From: JBCDGZ01 sp038750655
Lineage (GTDB): Bacteria; Bacteroidota; Bacteroidia; Chitinophagales; Saprospiraceae
DNA length: 63,635 bases
Assembly (NCBI GenBank): GCA_038750655.1
Contig: JBCDGZ010000022.1
Coordinates: 1-63,635 of the forward strand
Direction of reading: 5' to 3'
Shown: positions 26,709 to 35,442 of the stretch, piece after piece
Layout: the number at the start of each line of letters is the position of its first letter
Numbering within the stretch: position 1 is the first letter of the stretch
The notes under the pieces: model-generated
Databases searched by the model: none
Seen by the model: only the letters and a program-made list of their open reading frames with translations
Told to the model about the DNA's origin: nothing
Position numbers and translations under genes: made by a program

Positions 26709-27305
26709 TTACAAAGTCCATCCGTGTTTTTCCCAATCTTCCTCAAAATCAATATCTGATAATTCTGGTAAGAGCGCATAAGATTGCCCTAGGGCTTCAA
26801 TGCGGGAGAGGGTAGTGGGGAAGACGGCTGCTGTACTCCAGGCCATATCCTTGAAAAGCGTAGGGCTGAACTGCCGCATTCCCAGCAAGTAATAGCCACC
26901 GTCCTCGGCCGGGCCGACCACAAAGGGATGCTGATCAAGGTGTTGATAGGCTTGTTGGATAATGGCGGGGGTGAGGCTGGCGCAGTCACTGCCGATGATG
27001 AGGACTTTGCGGTATTGCCGGAAGGCCAGTTTAAAGGCTCCTTGGATGCGTGCACCCAAGTCCTGGCCCTGCTGGACATATTTTTGAAAATCGGCGCTGG
27101 GCCAGTCGTCCTGATGATCGATGAAGCTGCTGTAGAACAGCAGGCGGTCGACAGCAACCTGTAGGGCAATTTCGCGGGTGTGGCCCAGTAGGGCCAGGTA
27201 GATTTGGAGGGCTTTATCTTCACCAAGCGTGCTGGCCAGTCGGGTTTTTACCTTCCCCTTTTCCGCATTCTTGATGAAGATAATCAGAGCCGCCGATTCG
27301 ATCAT
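26709..27305 (-). CDS. TIGR04282 family (DUF2064) glycosyltransferase-like protein
   Basis: 198 residues with a nucleotide-sugar-transferase-like fold. Motifs include FIKNAEKGKVKTRLA near the start (nucleotide-binding), IIGSDCASL (a DxD-like site) and GPAEDGGYYLLGM, all typical of the TIGR04282 family. These proteins often sit with glycosyltransferases and phospholipid genes but have no proven reaction. Its ATG overlaps the HlyD stop codon (ATGA), so it is translationally coupled to the export genes. Confidence 0.85.
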   Translation of the reverse strand: MIESAALIIFIKNAEKGKVKTRLASTLGEDKALQIYLALLGHTREIALQVAVDRLLFYSSFIDHQDDWPSADFQKYVQQGQDLGARIQGAFKLAFRQYRKVLIIGSDCASLTPAIIQQAYQHLDQHPFVVGPAEDGGYYLLGMRQFSPTLFKDMAWSTAAVFPTTLSRIEALGQSYALLPELSDIDFEEDWEKHGWTL

Positions 27306-28729
27306 TGGTCTCTATTGTACAATTTATCTTCCTCTACCACCCGAACATTTTTACCCGATTCGAGTTTGCGAGAAATGGCGGTATATGGAGCGATAACGAC
27401 ATCTTCATCACCGTCGAGGCCATCTAAAATTTGTATGTACGTATCATCCTGAATGCCTGTTTTGACTTCCATCATTTTCACCGTATCGCCACTGGCGACA
27501 AAAACGACTTCCAGTACATCCTCCTCTTCGTCTTCCTTATTATTCACCTTGCGGGCTTTCCCCTTATCCTCTTCCTCCTCCTTTTCGCGGGTCGTTACGG
27601 CCTGAATAGGTATACTCAACACATTTTCTTCCGTATGGGTGTTGATCTCCACTGAAGCCGACATACCCGGGCGAAACGGCGATCTTTTACTGGATTGTAG
27701 AATATCGGCGTAGGAGCCAGGATCAATGCGAATTTTTACGACAAAATTAATAACCTGATCGGTGGTGAGGGAAGAATGAGGACTATCCGCCCCACTCGCA
27801 GAGTTGGCAATCTGGGTGACCTTTCCTTTGAACTTACGGTCCAAATAGGCATCTACTTCAATCTCGACGGGGTCGCCAACAGCTACACGCAGTACATCAT
27901 TTTCACTAACATCGACCTGCACCTCCATACTATTGAGATTGGCAACGCGCATCATCTCCGTTCCGGTCATTTGCATGGTTCCAACGACCCGCTCGCCCTT
28001 TTCAACATTCAGAAGGGAAACTACGCCATTGGTAGGGGCATAAATAGTGGTTTGTCGCAGGCTGGTCCGTAGCTCCTTGAGAGAAGCCTCAGAACTTTTG
28101 ACCGTATACTCTGCGGCTTTGGCCGACTGTTTGGCCGATTCGAGGTTGGCTTTCGCCGATTTTTCGGCGGCTATCATAGACCGCAGATTGGCTTTAAGGC
28201 CGTCGATATTGGCCTCGGAAGATTCAAAATCAGCATCTGAGATCACCCCATCCTTATGGAGTTTGATATTGCGCTCGTAGATGATTTTTGAGTTTTTGAG
28301 TTGGGCCTCAATTTGCTCCCGCTGGGCCTCCGCCTGCGTATACAAAGCCTCATTGCGCAGGATGCCTGCCCTGGCATTGGCCGCCTGCGCCTTAGCATTA
28401 TTCACACTGGCTTCACCCCGCTCCACCTGCGATTGAATGACATCAGGGTCAATTTTAGCAAGGACCTGCCCGGCCTTCACCGAGTCCCCTTCTTCCACAT
28501 ACAGCTCCACAATCTCTCCTGAGACATCAGAGCTGATCTTGACTTCTGTCTCTGGGAATATCTTACCGCTGGCGGCCACGTTTTCTTTGATAGAGCGCTT
28601 TTCGACTTTCTCTACGGCTACCTTCTCCCCCTTGGGCTTGTTGCGACTTCTAAAGTAAACAACTAAAATAAGCAGGGCAACTACGCCGATGAGTCCGTAG
28701 ATGAGTTTATTGTTTCTTGGTCTTGCCAT
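27302..28729 (-). CDS. periplasmic adaptor (HlyD/MFP family) of a tripartite efflux system
   Basis: 475 residues. One N-terminal membrane anchor at about 10-27 (YGLIGVVALLILVVYF), then a biotinyl-lipoyl half (VYVEEGDSVKAGQVLAKID), a long helical hairpin (about 85-215, AEAQREQIEAQLKN), the second lipoyl half (TIYAPTNGVVSLLNVEKGERV) and beta-barrel/membrane-proximal domains. Such adaptors join an inner-membrane ABC (MacB-like) or RND pump to a TolC channel. The matching pump gene is not in this cluster. It follows the TolC gene by 54 nt and overlaps the next gene. Confidence 0.9.
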   Translation of the reverse strand: MARPRNNKLIYGLIGVVALLILVVYFRSRNKPKGEKVAVEKVEKRSIKENVAASGKIFPETEVKISSDVSGEIVELYVEEGDSVKAGQVLAKIDPDVIQSQVERGEASVNNAKAQAANARAGILRNEALYTQAEAQREQIEAQLKNSKIIYERNIKLHKDGVISDADFESSEANIDGLKANLRSMIAAEKSAKANLESAKQSAKAAEYTVKSSEASLKELRTSLRQTTIYAPTNGVVSLLNVEKGERVVGTMQMTGTEMMRVANLNSMEVQVDVSENDVLRVAVGDPVEIEVDAYLDRKFKGKVTQIANSASGADSPHSSLTTDQVINFVVKIRIDPGSYADILQSSKRSPFRPGMSASVEINTHTEENVLSIPIQAVTTREKEEEEDKGKARKVNNKEDEEEDVLEVVFVASGDTVKMMEVKTGIQDDTYIQILDGLDGDEDVVIAPYTAISRKLESGKNVRVVEEDKLYNRDQ

Positions 28730-28783
28730 TGGTTTTATAGATTGATTTGGAAGTGATGGTTTCTTCAGTGAGTAGCGATCTGA

Positions 28784-30220
28784 TTAATTGATGTTCATAC
28801 TGTTACCGAGATAGAAGTCGATGATCTTCATCCGAAATACATAATCGTACTTGGCGACAATCAAATCTACCTGTGCTTGATCCAGTTGATTCTGGGCAGT
28901 TGTATATTCGAAGGTATTGATAGCTCCCAGCTCATATCGCTTTTGGGCATTGCTGTAAGCTAGGCTGAGGGCTTCGACCGATCTTTGTGCGGCGTTGTAT
29001 TGCTTTTTAGCTGCGCGAGCATCGGCTAGGGCTCTTTGCACATCCGTTTTGAGTTGCTGCTTCACTCGCTTGTTATCAATCTCTGTACTGAGGATATTTA
29101 ACTTGGCGCGTTCTACAGCAATCTTATTTTGATCATTATTGAATATTGGGATATTGAGATTCAATCTGATGTCCTGACCGAAGTTGTTGTCAATCTGTTC
29201 GGTATAAGGTGTTTTAGAGAGAATTCGATCCGTAGTAGGGTTGAAAAACGTAATTTCGGCAGGTACATCGTTGATCTCTACACTGGCGATGTCTTCTTCA
29301 ATCCGAGGATTCTCGAACGTTACCGTACGGGCTTGGTTAGAGTAGCTAGAGCTGAGGCTGGCACTGAGACTGAGAGAGGGCAAGTAGCCGGCTTTAGCGA
29401 TGTCGACTCCAATTTCGGCGCTGCGGACGCGTAGTTCGCCTGCACGAATGGAGGGCTGAGCGTTAAGGGCTTGGTTGTACACATCATTGAGTGTTAGTAC
29501 ATCAGGATCATCGGAGGGAAGCATAACAGCAGGTTTTTCGATTACAAGGTTATAATCGGGATCAATTTGCATGAGCTGTTTGAGGTTGAGATAGTTTTGT
29601 TGAACAACATTTTGTTGGGCAACAATCGCCTGCTCATTAAGCGCAATTTGAGCCAAAACGTCCACGCGATCGCTTTCTGGACGGGTACCTGCATCTACAA
29701 GCCGGGCCGTTTGCGACAACTGATTCTGGGTTTGTTCTAATTGTTTTTGGGTATTGGTCAATTGCTCTTCGGCTAGTAGGACACTGAGATAAGCGGCGGC
29801 GATGTTAAGCGCTGTATTGCGAGCAATATCGTCGGCATCTGCCTTCGAAGCAGAAGCATCTAATGAACTTTGCTTGATGGAATTGTGAATGCGGCCTCCA
29901 TTGAAAAGTACCACATTAGAGGAGAGGGACATAGAGTTGGCCGTCCGGTTATCACTGGTAAAGGTATTGGTCGTGAAGTCAATGGTTCTACCAAAACTAA
30001 AAATTCCGGAGGTTCCGGCATTCAGGTCTGGTAAGCGAGACATTCTGTTTCCTCGTTCGTTCAACTCGGCTTGCTTGACGCCGAGTAGTGCCTGTTGAAC
30101 ATCAAGGCTTTTATCCTGAGCATAGCGGATACATTTTTCGAGCGACCAGATTTCCTGGCTCCCTCCTGCTCCCATAATAAGTATAGTCAATAATACAGTA
30201 AAGCTTAATCGTTTTAGCAT
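28784..30220 (-). CDS. TolC family outer-membrane channel protein
   Basis: 478 residues with a signal peptide (MLKRLSFTVLLTILIMGAGG). Two internally repeated halves of strand-helix-helix-strand are seen: LEKCIRYAQDKSLDVQQALLGVKQAELN at the start and LNDVYNQALNAQPSIRAGELRVRSAEI in the middle, with long coiled-coil helices (EEQLTNTQKQLEQTQNQL; DARAAKKQYNAAQRSVEALSLAY). Trimeric outer-membrane tunnel of a tripartite exporter. First gene of the TolC-HlyD-TIGR04282 unit. Confidence 0.92.
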   Translation of the reverse strand: MLKRLSFTVLLTILIMGAGGSQEIWSLEKCIRYAQDKSLDVQQALLGVKQAELNERGNRMSRLPDLNAGTSGIFSFGRTIDFTTNTFTSDNRTANSMSLSSNVVLFNGGRIHNSIKQSSLDASASKADADDIARNTALNIAAAYLSVLLAEEQLTNTQKQLEQTQNQLSQTARLVDAGTRPESDRVDVLAQIALNEQAIVAQQNVVQQNYLNLKQLMQIDPDYNLVIEKPAVMLPSDDPDVLTLNDVYNQALNAQPSIRAGELRVRSAEIGVDIAKAGYLPSLSLSASLSSSYSNQARTVTFENPRIEEDIASVEINDVPAEITFFNPTTDRILSKTPYTEQIDNNFGQDIRLNLNIPIFNNDQNKIAVERAKLNILSTEIDNKRVKQQLKTDVQRALADARAAKKQYNAAQRSVEALSLAYSNAQKRYELGAINTFEYTTAQNQLDQAQVDLIVAKYDYVFRMKIIDFYLGNSMNIN

Positions 30221-30428
30221 CTTTCAGAGTTTTATTAAGACGTGAGACAATAGTAGCATTGCTTATGATAATGGACTAATTATTTATATCAAAGGTTGCG
30301 AATCTTGGATCAAAAAGACCAAATATCGGATATTGTGAGCAGATAGGGCAGGGAATAACAAATTATTCTACAAACCTATAATCACATTGTTCAAAGGACA
30401 GGAAAAATGAACGATTGAGTGGTAATTT

Positions 30429-31811
30429 CTAGCGCGTACTGAAGGTTCGGGTGGCGATCAGTCGGTCGTATCGGGTTCCAAAAGGACGATAGTACACCAA
30501 AAAGGTATATTCATTTTCAGCTTCATGCCAGTTGCCTTCCATTTCAGAAAAATTAATTACGCCAGGTTTGTTATCATATACAACAGCATAAAGATAGTTG
30601 TAATATCCTTGCTTAAGAAATAATTGTCCCTCGTAGACGCGTCTTTCCTCGTTGTATTCCATTTCGGCAAACGGACGGAGCTGCCAATCGGTGAAGGCAC
30701 CGAAGAGATAGACTTTTGCATTTTCGAGCTCGGTAGGAGAGTCGATGGCGAAATTGACATTGGCGTAGTCGCCTTCCAGGTTGTGTAGCTGGTCGGCCTC
30801 ATCGAAGTTATCAAATTGTACGCCCTGAGCTGCTTCCAGCCGACGGTCGATCTGCGCCGTACGATCCAGATTTTCGATGACATATCGGCCATTAATGTCA
30901 ATGTTGAAAATGTATGGTCGGAAGGCCCGCTTCTCCTCCGGATGCAGATACACCTCATAGCCATTATCATAGATTTCTATCCCCTCTACTTTGGGGGTGC
31001 GATAGCGGAAGCTGCGCAGGTCCAGAAAGCGGAATTCTTTGGCAGCTTGAAAGGTCACCTTGTCCTGATAATCGTACACCAGCAGTTCGCGTCGGATAAA
31101 CATAGGCTTGAGGCTGCCTTTCATTCCATTGATCTGGTTATTTTGCATCACATACACCTTAAGCTCCGTTTGCGGGTTGCGGATATTGATACCGGGATGA
31201 GAGATTTCGATGTCAAATTCTTGATGGGTGCGCAGCTTGATGACATTGGCAGGGCGAGTAGGCTTAGGGATGACGGTGACAGTGGGGTCTACGACCATAA
31301 AACGACGGACCAGAACAGGATCGCGATTTTCATTGTCCAGAAAAACCCGAAGCAGGTAATTGCCCGCCTTGGTCCATCGGATATTTTGATTAGGAATCCG
31401 TAGACGGTAATGGGTAAATTGCGTACGGGTATTAAAGGAATATTCATAATCCAAAATCCGTTCGCCGTTGAAGCCGTTGATGTATTCCAGTTCTGCGAGC
31501 TGTGTTGGTTTCCAGTCTGCATCACAGAGATGAATGGTATAGAGGTAGTCCTTATCGTCTCCATCCAAATCGTCAAAGCTTAGCTGCAGGTAGGCGCTGG
31601 AGTTCAACTCGATAATGGGATTACTCAACACCAGATTGTTGGCGTAGAGCCGGACGGTTTGGATATTGTCTTTAAAAATGTGATTGTAATTGACAGCGGA
31701 GGCTTTGGTTTGGGCAGTAAGGGAACAACTGAAGAGGAAAAGCCAACTCAGTAGCAGGCTTTTTATAGTAATCAATAAGGTGGCTTGGCACATTCTTTTC
31801 ATGAATTTCAT
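30429..31811 (-). CDS. type IX secretion system plug protein (DUF5103)
   Basis: 460 residues with a signal peptide (about 1-33, hydrophobic LLLSWLFLFSCSLTAQ). The Plug protein closes the periplasmic side of the SprA translocon pore in Flavobacterium johnsoniae; DUF5103 is that family. Visible hallmarks are IHLCDADWKPTQLAELEYINGF, YRLRIPNQN and the C-terminal FTDWQLRPFAEMEYNEE...YRPFGTRYDRLIATR. Its ATG overlaps the glycosylase stop codon (ATGA), and a second Met (MKRM) follows. T9SS cargo at 49388 and 43655 supports that the system operates in this organism. Confidence 0.88.
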   Translation of the reverse strand: MKFMKRMCQATLLITIKSLLLSWLFLFSCSLTAQTKASAVNYNHIFKDNIQTVRLYANNLVLSNPIIELNSSAYLQLSFDDLDGDDKDYLYTIHLCDADWKPTQLAELEYINGFNGERILDYEYSFNTRTQFTHYRLRIPNQNIRWTKAGNYLLRVFLDNENRDPVLVRRFMVVDPTVTVIPKPTRPANVIKLRTHQEFDIEISHPGINIRNPQTELKVYVMQNNQINGMKGSLKPMFIRRELLVYDYQDKVTFQAAKEFRFLDLRSFRYRTPKVEGIEIYDNGYEVYLHPEEKRAFRPYIFNIDINGRYVIENLDRTAQIDRRLEAAQGVQFDNFDEADQLHNLEGDYANVNFAIDSPTELENAKVYLFGAFTDWQLRPFAEMEYNEERRVYEGQLFLKQGYYNYLYAVVYDNKPGVINFSEMEGNWHEAENEYTFLVYYRPFGTRYDRLIATRTFSTR

Positions 31812-32431
31812 TTAGCAGGGCTAGTCCATTTCGACCCTTTGATCCGAAACCGCCAGTCCCAAAGCGCACATTCTTCCGCATAGTCAATACCTACTCTTGG
31901 GCTGGCAATGATCTGATTGTCATCAATCACTCTTTCTCGCTCTTCCAACCAAATCGGACTATCTGGTGCTGTTAAGTTAATACCGGTGTAAGCCTTGGTA
32001 ATACCCAGGGCCTTACTCATAACGCCAGGACCAGCGGTTAATTGTGGCTTGATCTGCTTAAAATTGCGGCGTTCCAGCATCAGCGGCAGATTCTCTATCG
32101 GTTCGACGGCCCGAACCAAAATGGCGTGCGGCATTCCTTCGAGTGCTGTGACCACATTGAAGAGATGGTGAATCCCATAGCAAAGGTAGATGTAGGCATG
32201 GCCCCCCCTTTGAAACATCACTTTGGTGCGTTTAGTGAATCGATTGCAGTGAGCATGGCAGGCTTTATCATCTGGTCCGCGATAGGCCTCTGTTTCTACA
32301 ATCCGGCCCACCGTCCGCTGCCCCTCAAATTCTGTCACGATGTATTTTCCTAACAATTCCTTACTCAACCGCACGACATCCGTACGGGTATAAAAGGCTT
32401 CGTCGAGGCGATGAAAAGTATTCGAATTCAT
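31808..32431 (-). CDS. 3-methyladenine DNA glycosylase (AAG/MPG family)
   Basis: 207 residues. Base-excision enzyme that removes alkylated purines such as 3-methyladenine and hypoxanthine. Hallmarks: LSKELLGKYIV, the catalytic-region ETEAY, HAYIYLCYGIHHLFNVV, RAVEPI and the C-terminal RVGIDYAEECALWDWRF. The family length is normal. It lies 8 nt after guaB and overlaps the plug gene by 4 nt, so it is the middle gene of a three-gene transcript. Confidence 0.95.
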   Translation of the reverse strand: MNSNTFHRLDEAFYTRTDVVRLSKELLGKYIVTEFEGQRTVGRIVETEAYRGPDDKACHAHCNRFTKRTKVMFQRGGHAYIYLCYGIHHLFNVVTALEGMPHAILVRAVEPIENLPLMLERRNFKQIKPQLTAGPGVMSKALGITKAYTGINLTAPDSPIWLEERERVIDDNQIIASPRVGIDYAEECALWDWRFRIKGSKWTSPAK

Positions 32432-32439
32432 GGATGACC

Positions 32440-33936
32440 TTACTGTCGACGACTGTAATTTGGAGCTTCTTTGGTAATGGCAATATTGTGGGGATGGCTT
32501 TCCGTAACCCCTGCGCTAGTTATTTTGACAAATTTGGCGCTGGCGAGGTCTTCTAGTCGCGCCGCGCCGCAATAGCCCATACCGGCCCGAAGGCCACCGA
32601 TGTACTGTACCATCACCTCCGCCAATGTACCCTTGTAAGGCACTCGCCCTTCAATCCCTTCGGGCACCAGCTTCTTAATGTCATCCTCCACATCCTGGAA
32701 ATAGCGGTCCTTTGAGCCGAGCTGCATTGCTCCCAGCGAGCCCATGCCCCGGTAGGTCTTGAACTTTCGGCCTTCGTAGATGATGGTTTCGCCGGGGGCC
32801 TCTTCGACGCCGGCAAAGAGTCCACCCGCCATAATAGTGCTGGCTCCGGCCACCAGGGCCTTTACGATGTCTCCAGTGTAGCGGATGCCGCCGTCGCCGA
32901 CGATGGGAACGCCGGTGTGGCCGATGGCCTGGGCGGCGTTATTGATAGCGGAGAGCTGCGGTACGCCGACGCCGGCGACGATGCGCGTGGTGCAAATACT
33001 GCCCGGCCCTACACCGACTTTAACACCGTTGACCCCGGCGTCAACGAGGGCCTTGGCCCCTTCGCCAGTCGCCACATTGCCACCGATGATCTGTAAATCA
33101 GGGTATTGATCCCGCACCAGCTGCACAGCATCCAATACGCCCTGCGAGTGCCCGTGGGCCGTATCGATGCAAATTACATCCACCCCCACATTCACCAGGG
33201 CATCCACCCGTTGGAGCAAATCGCTGGTTACCCCAACCGCCGCACCGACTACCAGACGGCCCAGCGAATCCTTACAGGAGTTGGGATAATCCTCCACTTT
33301 AATAATATCCTTATAGGTAATTAGGCCCGCGAGCCGGCCGCTGCCATCAATAACCGGAAGTTTTTCGATCTTATGGCGCTGCAAAATCTCCCGCGCTTGC
33401 TCCAGATTGGTACCTTCAGGAGCAGTGATTAGATTCTCGGTAGTCATCAGGTCGGTCACAGGCCGTTGCAGTTGGGTCTCAAAGCGCAGATCGCGGTTGG
33501 TGAGTATCCCTATGAGGCGATTGTCCCCACTAATAATCGGAATTCCTCCGATCTTATATTTCCGCATAATCCCCAGCGCATCCTGGACGGAGGCATTGGG
33601 GCCAAGCGTCACCGGATCGATGATCATCCCACTTTCCGAGCGTTTCACACTCCGAACCTGTTCGGCCTGGTCCTCGATCGTCATATTTTTATGAATAATA
33701 CCGATACCTCCCTGGCGAGCAATTGCGATGGCCAGCTTATTTTCGGTGACAGTATCCATAGCGGCGGATACGATCGGTGCGTTGAGCCGAATGTCGGTGG
33801 TTAACTGGGTACTAATATCTACTTCGCGGGGAAGAACATTTGAATAGGCGGGCAAGAGAAGGACATCGTCGAAGGTATAACCTTCATTAATAAACTTATC
33901 CTGGACGATTTGTGGTGCTGTATTTACTAATTCCAT
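32440..33936 (-). CDS. guaB: inosine-5'-monophosphate dehydrogenase
   Basis: 498 residues from the ATG at 33936 (a TTG two codons upstream is less likely). NAD-dependent oxidation of IMP to XMP, the first committed step to GMP. The catalytic cysteine is at about residue 315 in GPGSICTTR; phosphate- and flap-region motifs GDGGIRYTGD and YRGMGSLGAM are present. Two CBS domains lie at about 100-210. N-terminal FDDVLLLPAYSNVLP is typical. First gene of guaB-glycosylase-plug. A -7 element sits only 4 nt before the ATG. Confidence 0.97.
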   Translation of the reverse strand: MELVNTAPQIVQDKFINEGYTFDDVLLLPAYSNVLPREVDISTQLTTDIRLNAPIVSAAMDTVTENKLAIAIARQGGIGIIHKNMTIEDQAEQVRSVKRSESGMIIDPVTLGPNASVQDALGIMRKYKIGGIPIISGDNRLIGILTNRDLRFETQLQRPVTDLMTTENLITAPEGTNLEQAREILQRHKIEKLPVIDGSGRLAGLITYKDIIKVEDYPNSCKDSLGRLVVGAAVGVTSDLLQRVDALVNVGVDVICIDTAHGHSQGVLDAVQLVRDQYPDLQIIGGNVATGEGAKALVDAGVNGVKVGVGPGSICTTRIVAGVGVPQLSAINNAAQAIGHTGVPIVGDGGIRYTGDIVKALVAGASTIMAGGLFAGVEEAPGETIIYEGRKFKTYRGMGSLGAMQLGSKDRYFQDVEDDIKKLVPEGIEGRVPYKGTLAEVMVQYIGGLRAGMGYCGAARLEDLASAKFVKITSAGVTESHPHNIAITKEAPNYSRRQ

Positions 33937-33939
33937 GCG

Positions 33940-33947
33940 CAAAGTTA
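33940..33947 (-). promoter_or_regulatory. -7 element immediately before guaB
   Basis: Read on the minus strand, TAACTTTG matches TAnnTTTG and ends 3 nt before the guaB ATG. Transcription starting 5-7 nt downstream would give a leaderless guaB mRNA, or the match is fortuitous and the promoter lies further upstream. Confidence 0.35.
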
Positions 33948-34081
33948 TGAATTTTAACTTTCTCTAACAAATCATGTTTAAAAAAAGGGTTCTTGGGCAG
34001 GGCCTGTGTTTTAGGATATACAATGGGTAGAAGAAGGAAAAAAAGAGAGAACCAATAAGGGGTTATTTTGGGCATATGATT

Positions 34082-34089
34082 TAATTTTG
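34082..34089 (+). promoter_or_regulatory. -7 element upstream of tadA
   Basis: TAATTTTG matches TAnnTTTG and lies 20 nt before the tadA ATG, giving a short predicted leader of about 14 nt. Confidence 0.45.
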
Positions 34090-34109
34090 CTTCAAACAAA
34101 GGACCGACT

Positions 34110-34556
34110 ATGATCAGCGTATACAGTGATGCTTATTTTATGAAAAAGGCTTTTCAGGAGGCGCAAGCGGCCTTAGAAAAGGGCGAGGTGCCGGTAGGAG
34201 CGGTGGTAGTCTGCAACAACCAGATTATCGCCAAGGCTCACAACCAGACGGAGCAACTGACCGATGTGACGGCTCATGCGGAGATTGTGGCGCTCACGGC
34301 GGCGGCGCAGTACCTGGGGGCAAAATACCTCAATGATTGTACGCTGTATGTAACCTTGGAGCCCTGTGTGATGTGCGCAGGGGCCTTGGCCTGGGCGCAG
34401 TTGGGACGTCTGGTCTATGGCGCAAGCGACGAGAAAAGGGGCTTTATGCGTTTCGGGAAGGACCTGCTGCATCCTAAAACTAAGGTCGAGTATGGGGTGA
34501 TGATGAAAGAGTGTCAGGCTTTGATGAGTGGATTTTTTAGCGCCAAGCGCAAATGA
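34110..34556 (+). CDS. tadA: tRNA-specific adenosine deaminase
   Basis: 148 residues. Converts A34 to inosine in tRNA-Arg(ACG). The zinc site is H56-A-E58 in TAHAEIVAL (catalytic Glu58) and C86/C89 in EPCVMCAGAL; GAVVV and the C-terminal VMMKECQALMSGFFSAKR helix are typical of TadA rather than free-nucleoside or guanine deaminases. Single gene, divergent from guaB. Confidence 0.95.
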   Translation: MISVYSDAYFMKKAFQEAQAALEKGEVPVGAVVVCNNQIIAKAHNQTEQLTDVTAHAEIVALTAAAQYLGAKYLNDCTLYVTLEPCVMCAGALAWAQLGRLVYGASDEKRGFMRFGKDLLHPKTKVEYGVMMKECQALMSGFFSAKRK

Positions 34557-34609
34557 AAAAGCCCATCTGAAAATTCAGACAGGCCCCAGAATATCTTCGG
34601 TGGACACCC

Positions 34610-35290
34610 TTATTTAGGCGCCACCTTACCAAGGTTAAGTAGTTGATAATTGTCATTGATCTTACGAATGGTCAGGTGTTCAACTTCCATGCCCATCCTT
34701 AGCTCAATCGTATAAATAGCTGTGCGCAGTCCTGTAAGATTGAGCCGTAAGGTATTGGAACCTACCCGGGTAGCTAGGACGCCGTTCTGCATAGGTTGTC
34801 CTTTCCAATCTGTGAGTAAGTATTCTATTTTTCTGCCTTTGCGGACGTTGATATTAATTTCGAACATATCCTTTGCCGTGTAGGCATTGGGTTTTCTGCT
34901 GATGGTAAAATTATCGGAAACCACCTTTTTGACTTTGATGGCCTGCGAATAATTGGTGCTCCCGTCGTAATCAATTTGCTTCAAGCGGTACCAATTGGTG
35001 CCCGGCGGGGCATTGCTATCCAGGTAATTGTATTTTAAAATAATGTCTGAATTGCCGCTGCCTTTCACGCTGCCGATGGTTTCGTAGCGCCGGCCGTTCG
35101 AAGAGCGTTCAACGAGAAATGCTTCGTTCTGATATTCATCCGAGGTGGTCCATTCCAGCATTACACCAACAGACAATTCATCTGCCTTCAACTGTTGAAA
35201 GGTGCAGTCAGCCAGCGCCGGAAACGCCAGAAAAAGCAATACGATTGCGGGTAGTAGTTCTTTGATTATCGAGAATTTTTTTATCTCCAT
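34610..35290 (-). CDS. secreted Fn3-like/T9SS-tail-like protein (paralogue A)
   Basis: 226 residues with a signal peptide (about 1-27, ending FPALADC). The body matches the linker module usually found just before T9SS C-terminal domains: VMLEWTTSDEYQNEAFLVERSSNGRRYETIGSVKG and NWYRLKQIDYDGSTNYS. It continues into a beta domain resembling a T9SS sorting tail (LRLNLTGLRTAIYTIELRMGMEVEHLTIRK), but with about 14 extra residues after it. No catalytic domain is present, so this is a free-standing module. Related to the next gene. Function unknown. Confidence 0.8.
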   Translation of the reverse strand: MEIKKFSIIKELLPAIVLLFLAFPALADCTFQQLKADELSVGVMLEWTTSDEYQNEAFLVERSSNGRRYETIGSVKGSGNSDIILKYNYLDSNAPPGTNWYRLKQIDYDGSTNYSQAIKVKKVVSDNFTISRKPNAYTAKDMFEININVRKGRKIEYLLTDWKGQPMQNGVLATRVGSNTLRLNLTGLRTAIYTIELRMGMEVEHLTIRKINDNYQLLNLGKVAPK

Positions 35291-35442
35291 TCCGTTTGTC
35301 TGGTTCGTATAGTATCAATAAAAGTTAGAAGAGGGAGAATTATCAATGAGGGGAGAGATTGGGGAGGGTAGATCGAAAACCCTTACCATAGGTTTTCGAT
35401 ACTACTCAGTACAAGTTCAATAAGAAAAAATGATGCCGAATT

